Both the position numbers and the translations under genes were made by a program. A model generated the notes under the pieces. It was not told the origin of the DNA. It was given only the letters and a program-made list of their open reading frames with translations, and searched no databases. This document shows, piece after piece, positions 62,467-64,000 of a stretch of DNA of 64,000 bases; positions within the stretch are counted from its first letter, which is position 1; the number at the start of each line of letters is the position of its first letter. The stretch is from Pseudomonas sp. GR 6-02 (GTDB lineage: Bacteria; Pseudomonadota; Gammaproteobacteria; Pseudomonadales; Pseudomonadaceae): positions 186,001 to 250,000 of the forward strand of contig NZ_CP011567.1 of assembly GCF_001655615.1 (NCBI RefSeq), given 5' to 3'.

Positions 62467-62534
62467 CAGTGCCGCTCCTTGGCTGCACGCAATGCCCTGG
62501 CGATTTGCACTGGGGTGATTGTGTTCCGGACCAT
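62466..62534 (-). CDS. Putative 22-codon ORF coupled to the SfnB-like operon
   Basis: ATG at 62534 has GAGG five bases upstream. The ORF (begins MVRNTITPVQIARALR, ends in AAKERH) ends in TGA, which overlaps the SfnB ATG as TGATG. An in-frame ATG at 62552 would add six residues. The peptide has a plausible helix. It is either a real small protein or a leader peptide controlling the operon; I cannot decide from the sequence. It lies between a terminator-like hairpin and the first enzyme gene. Confidence 0.5.
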   Translation of the reverse strand: MVRNTITPVQIARALRAAKERH

Positions 62535-62556
62535 ACCTACCTCACATCTCATGAAA

Positions 62557-62577
62557 ACGCCGCAGGTGTTGCGGCGA
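62557..62577 (-). terminator. Terminator-like hairpin in the SfnB operon leader
   Basis: On the minus strand CGCCGC AACACCT GCGGCG is followed by TTTTC, upstream of the 22-codon ORF. A rho-independent terminator before the first reading frame suggests transcriptional attenuation; the T run is short, so termination would be partial. Confidence 0.5.
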
Positions 62578-62592
62578 ACGAAAAACACGAAT

Positions 62593-62654
62593 GTCCGGTG
62601 GTCCGGTGTATATACCCTAAACGCGTATAAATAATTAATGAACTAACTTTTAGG
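62593..62654 (-). promoter_or_regulatory. Candidate promoter/operator region of the SfnB-metNIQ locus
   Basis: Two tandem copies of GTCCGGTG (62593-62608) adjoin an AT-rich stretch holding TATATAC-like -10 sequence and the inverted repeat CCTAAA (62616-62621) / TTTAGG (62649-62654). No canonical GG-N10-GC sigma-54 promoter was found here. The features suggest activator-dependent sigma-70 control. Confidence 0.4.
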
Positions 62655-62696
62655 AATATGCATAGAAGGGTGGCATCGCCAGGACGGTCGAGCCCT

Positions 62697-62828
62697 GTGG
62701 CGAGGGAGCTTGCTCCCGCTCGGCTGCGAAGCAGTCGCAAAATCGGCCATCACGATTCAATTACACAAACACGTGAGCCAGTTTTGGGGGCGCTTCGCAC
62801 CCCAGCGGGAGCAAGCTCCCTCGCCACA
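62697..62828. repeat. REPIN-type palindromic repeat pair
   Basis: Left arm TGTGGCGAGGGAGCTTGCTC and right arm GAGCAAGCTCCCTCGCCACA, about 90 bases of loop with GGCTGCGAAGCAGTCGC on the left. It lies between the SfnB operon leader and the end of the unknown minus-strand gene. Confidence 0.88.
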
Positions 62829-62859
62829 AAAAGCCCTCATATCGTGCACTACAGGCGCT

Positions 62860-63624
62860 TCACTTCTTTCGAGGCTCAGCAGCTTTGAGCACTTCTTTGG
62901 GCGGCACTTTCAGGTAAGGATTGGCACAGCCGATCTTCAGCGTGCGGGCCGGTGCCCAGCGCGAGTTGTTACCCACCCGGTCGAGGATGCAGTAGGTCAC
63001 TTCCAGTCGAAGGTCTTCGCCGGCTTCGAGAATGATTGCCGGTGGCACCCAGACGTGAATCGGCTGACCCACATCGTCGGCCTTGAGTTTGGGCAGGTCC
63101 ATGCGCACATCGCCCCAGCGCAGGGTGATTTCGTCGTCGGCGGCCATGTTCAGGTACGGTTCGATGGTCAATGGCACACCGCGCTTGACCTGGTTCGGAT
63201 TGACCCCCTGACGGCGAATGGTCTCGGGGATGAACACAGGCGCCAGGCTCTGGTTTTCCTCATCGCAAAGGGGCGAGGGCAGGCCGCCGGGGCAATCGAG
63301 TTTGATCTGGACGCGCGCCGCCGGTGATACCGCTGGCCCTTGCCCGATCTGCATGACCTTGTAATGGACGCGAGCAGAACCGTTGGCAATGAAGCTTTCC
63401 GGCACCCGCAGGCTCACCGCTTTGTTGCCATGATCCGCTCCCAATACGCTGGAGGCCACGTAGCAGTTGTTCCAGAACAGCTCGATCAGGTCGCCTTCGT
63501 CCATGCCGGGATAAGGCGGCACGTCGATCATAAGATGAGCGGCCGAGGTGATGCTGATGCCGGCCTTGTGAGTTTGCGCCAGGGTCGGGGCTGCAAGTTC
63601 GGGTTTGTTCGAAGTGCTTGTCAT
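62860..63624 (-). CDS. Hypothetical protein, beta-rich, family unknown
   Basis: I do not recognise a named family. The 254-residue protein has no signal peptide or membrane helix. Its sequence shows two similar halves: segments around IDVPPYPGMDEGDLIELFWNN (about 33) and IEPYLNMAADDEITLRWGDVRM (about 153) share an I-x-P-Y-x-x-M-x-x-x-D-x-I-x-L-x-W pattern, so it probably consists of two immunoglobulin-like beta-sandwich repeats. Such repeats occur in larger Pseudomonas surface proteins. GGAGAG precedes the ATG. It is divergent from a gene beginning at 63950. Confidence 0.7.
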   Translation of the reverse strand: MTSTSNKPELAAPTLAQTHKAGISITSAAHLMIDVPPYPGMDEGDLIELFWNNCYVASSVLGADHGNKAVSLRVPESFIANGSARVHYKVMQIGQGPAVSPAARVQIKLDCPGGLPSPLCDEENQSLAPVFIPETIRRQGVNPNQVKRGVPLTIEPYLNMAADDEITLRWGDVRMDLPKLKADDVGQPIHVWVPPAIILEAGEDLRLEVTYCILDRVGNNSRWAPARTLKIGCANPYLKVPPKEVLKAAEPRKK

Positions 63625-63949
63625 GGGGTTCTCTCCTTGAAGCCTTACCGCGAAGTCCGTTTCTGAAAGATCGAAAGGCGTGAATTACCAGGCAACAAAA
63701 CGATTCACTTTTTGTGTATTTGAAGAGTGATCGAGTTTGATGGAAGTCGCTTGTTGGAGACTAGATAAGAGTGGGTTCGAATAGGTGTCAATAGTGTTTA
63801 TTGGTTAAAGGTTGGTTCTTGGGTTATTCAGAAATCTCCTACGTAGTGCAGTTAATAAACCCTAATGCTCTGTCGAATTTAGTCCAATATTTGATGGGCT
63901 GCATGCCTTGGAGGTGGCAACCCATGGGCTGTGGGTGGCGAGGGTTTTT
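63625..63949. other. Intergenic region between divergent genes
   Basis: About 325 bases, distinctly more AT-rich than the rest of the window, between the unknown minus-strand gene and a plus-strand start at 63950. I see no ORF or clear hairpin; it probably holds divergent promoters. Confidence 0.5.
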
Positions 63950-64000
63950 ATGGATTCTAAGCGAGATGAATCTGTTGCAGGACATATATATGTACCGCAT
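63950..64000 (+). CDS. Start of an unidentified gene running off the window
   Basis: ATG at 63950 has GAGGG five bases upstream (GAGGG-TTTTT-ATG), and the 17 codons to the window end are open (begins MDSKRDESVAGHIY). Too short to identify. The good ribosome site and the divergent spacing support a real start. Confidence 0.5.
   Translation, partial: MDSKRDESVAGHIYVPH

Noticed and set aside
62467..62660. Sigma-54 promoter before the SfnB-like operon
   Set aside because: Known sfn genes can be sigma-54 dependent, so I looked for GG-N10-GC with TGGCAC/TTGC character on the minus strand and found no convincing match.

Overview
This is a 64 kb stretch of a high-GC gammaproteobacterial chromosome, almost certainly a Pseudomonas of the fluorescens group. 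The grounds are the protein families (GabDT, OscA-Sbp-CysTWA, DesA, a TriABC-type pump, SfnB-type flavoenzymes), the dense REP/REPIN palindromes carrying GTGGCGAGGGAGCTTGCTCCC, and a gene neighbourhood (gabDT, a PAS-GGDEF-EAL protein, desA, oscA, sbp, cysTWA) that I recall as clustered near the origin in other pseudomonads. Genes are closely packed, often with ATGA-type overlaps. I see no prophage, integrase, transposase or CRISPR array.

Layout: 1-4871 is a MarR regulator (5' end outside the window) and a FUSC/DUF1656/HlyD/NodT efflux operon. 4953-7335 holds a small membrane protein and a YdgA-like protein. 7702-14073 is pgaABCD for poly-N-acetylglucosamine export. 14229-19777 holds a Rieske-FAD reductase, a YbhB-like protein, a vWA lipoprotein/ECF sigma/membrane-protein operon and a small acidic protein. 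tRNA-Arg(CCG) lies at 19857-19933. 20283-23200 is gabD and gabT. 23337-29088 holds an HDOD response regulator, a diguanylate cyclase, the DesA desaturase and a GGDEF-EAL phosphodiesterase. 29400-33493 is oscA-sbp-cysTWA for sulfate uptake under sulfur limitation. 33764-37843 is an unusual three-gene oxidoreductase cassette. 37887-41871 holds an Mpo1-like protein, a Crp/Fnr regulator, a receiver-only protein, an AraC regulator and a second desaturase. 42250-48441 is a presumed organosulfur or sulfur amino acid region: RBBP9 hydrolase, a sigma-54-type AAA+ regulator with a degenerate GAFTGA loop, an orphan MetQ and a polar amino-acid ABC transporter. 48521-49681 is a lone AAA ATPase. 49984-55201 is a TriABC-like RND pump. 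55205-55834 is a methyltransferase. 55899-62534 is a second sulfur locus: metQ-metN-metI, an LLM monooxygenase, tandem SfnB-like enzymes and a tiny upstream ORF. 62860-64000 holds an unknown protein and the first codons of a gene that leaves the window.

The strongest theme is sulfur scavenging. Sulfate uptake, two MetQ-type binding proteins, a cystine-like ABC system and FMN-dependent desulfurisation-type enzymes occur within about 33 kb, and three promoter regions carry AT-rich inverted repeats of the kind bound by LysR-type regulators such as CysB (inference).

Most worth checking: (1) the GMC oxidoreductase at 35633-37843 appears to carry a C-terminal LecA/PA-IL-like lectin domain and is co-transcribed with an SLDH-type small subunit and a one-haem exported protein. 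(2) A 22-codon ORF is coupled by TGATG overlap to the first SfnB gene and preceded by a terminator-like hairpin, which suggests an attenuated leader. (3) The sigma-54-family regulator has GSYSGS in place of GAFTGA and lacks a DNA-binding helix. (4) REPIN subtypes include one palindrome nested inside another.
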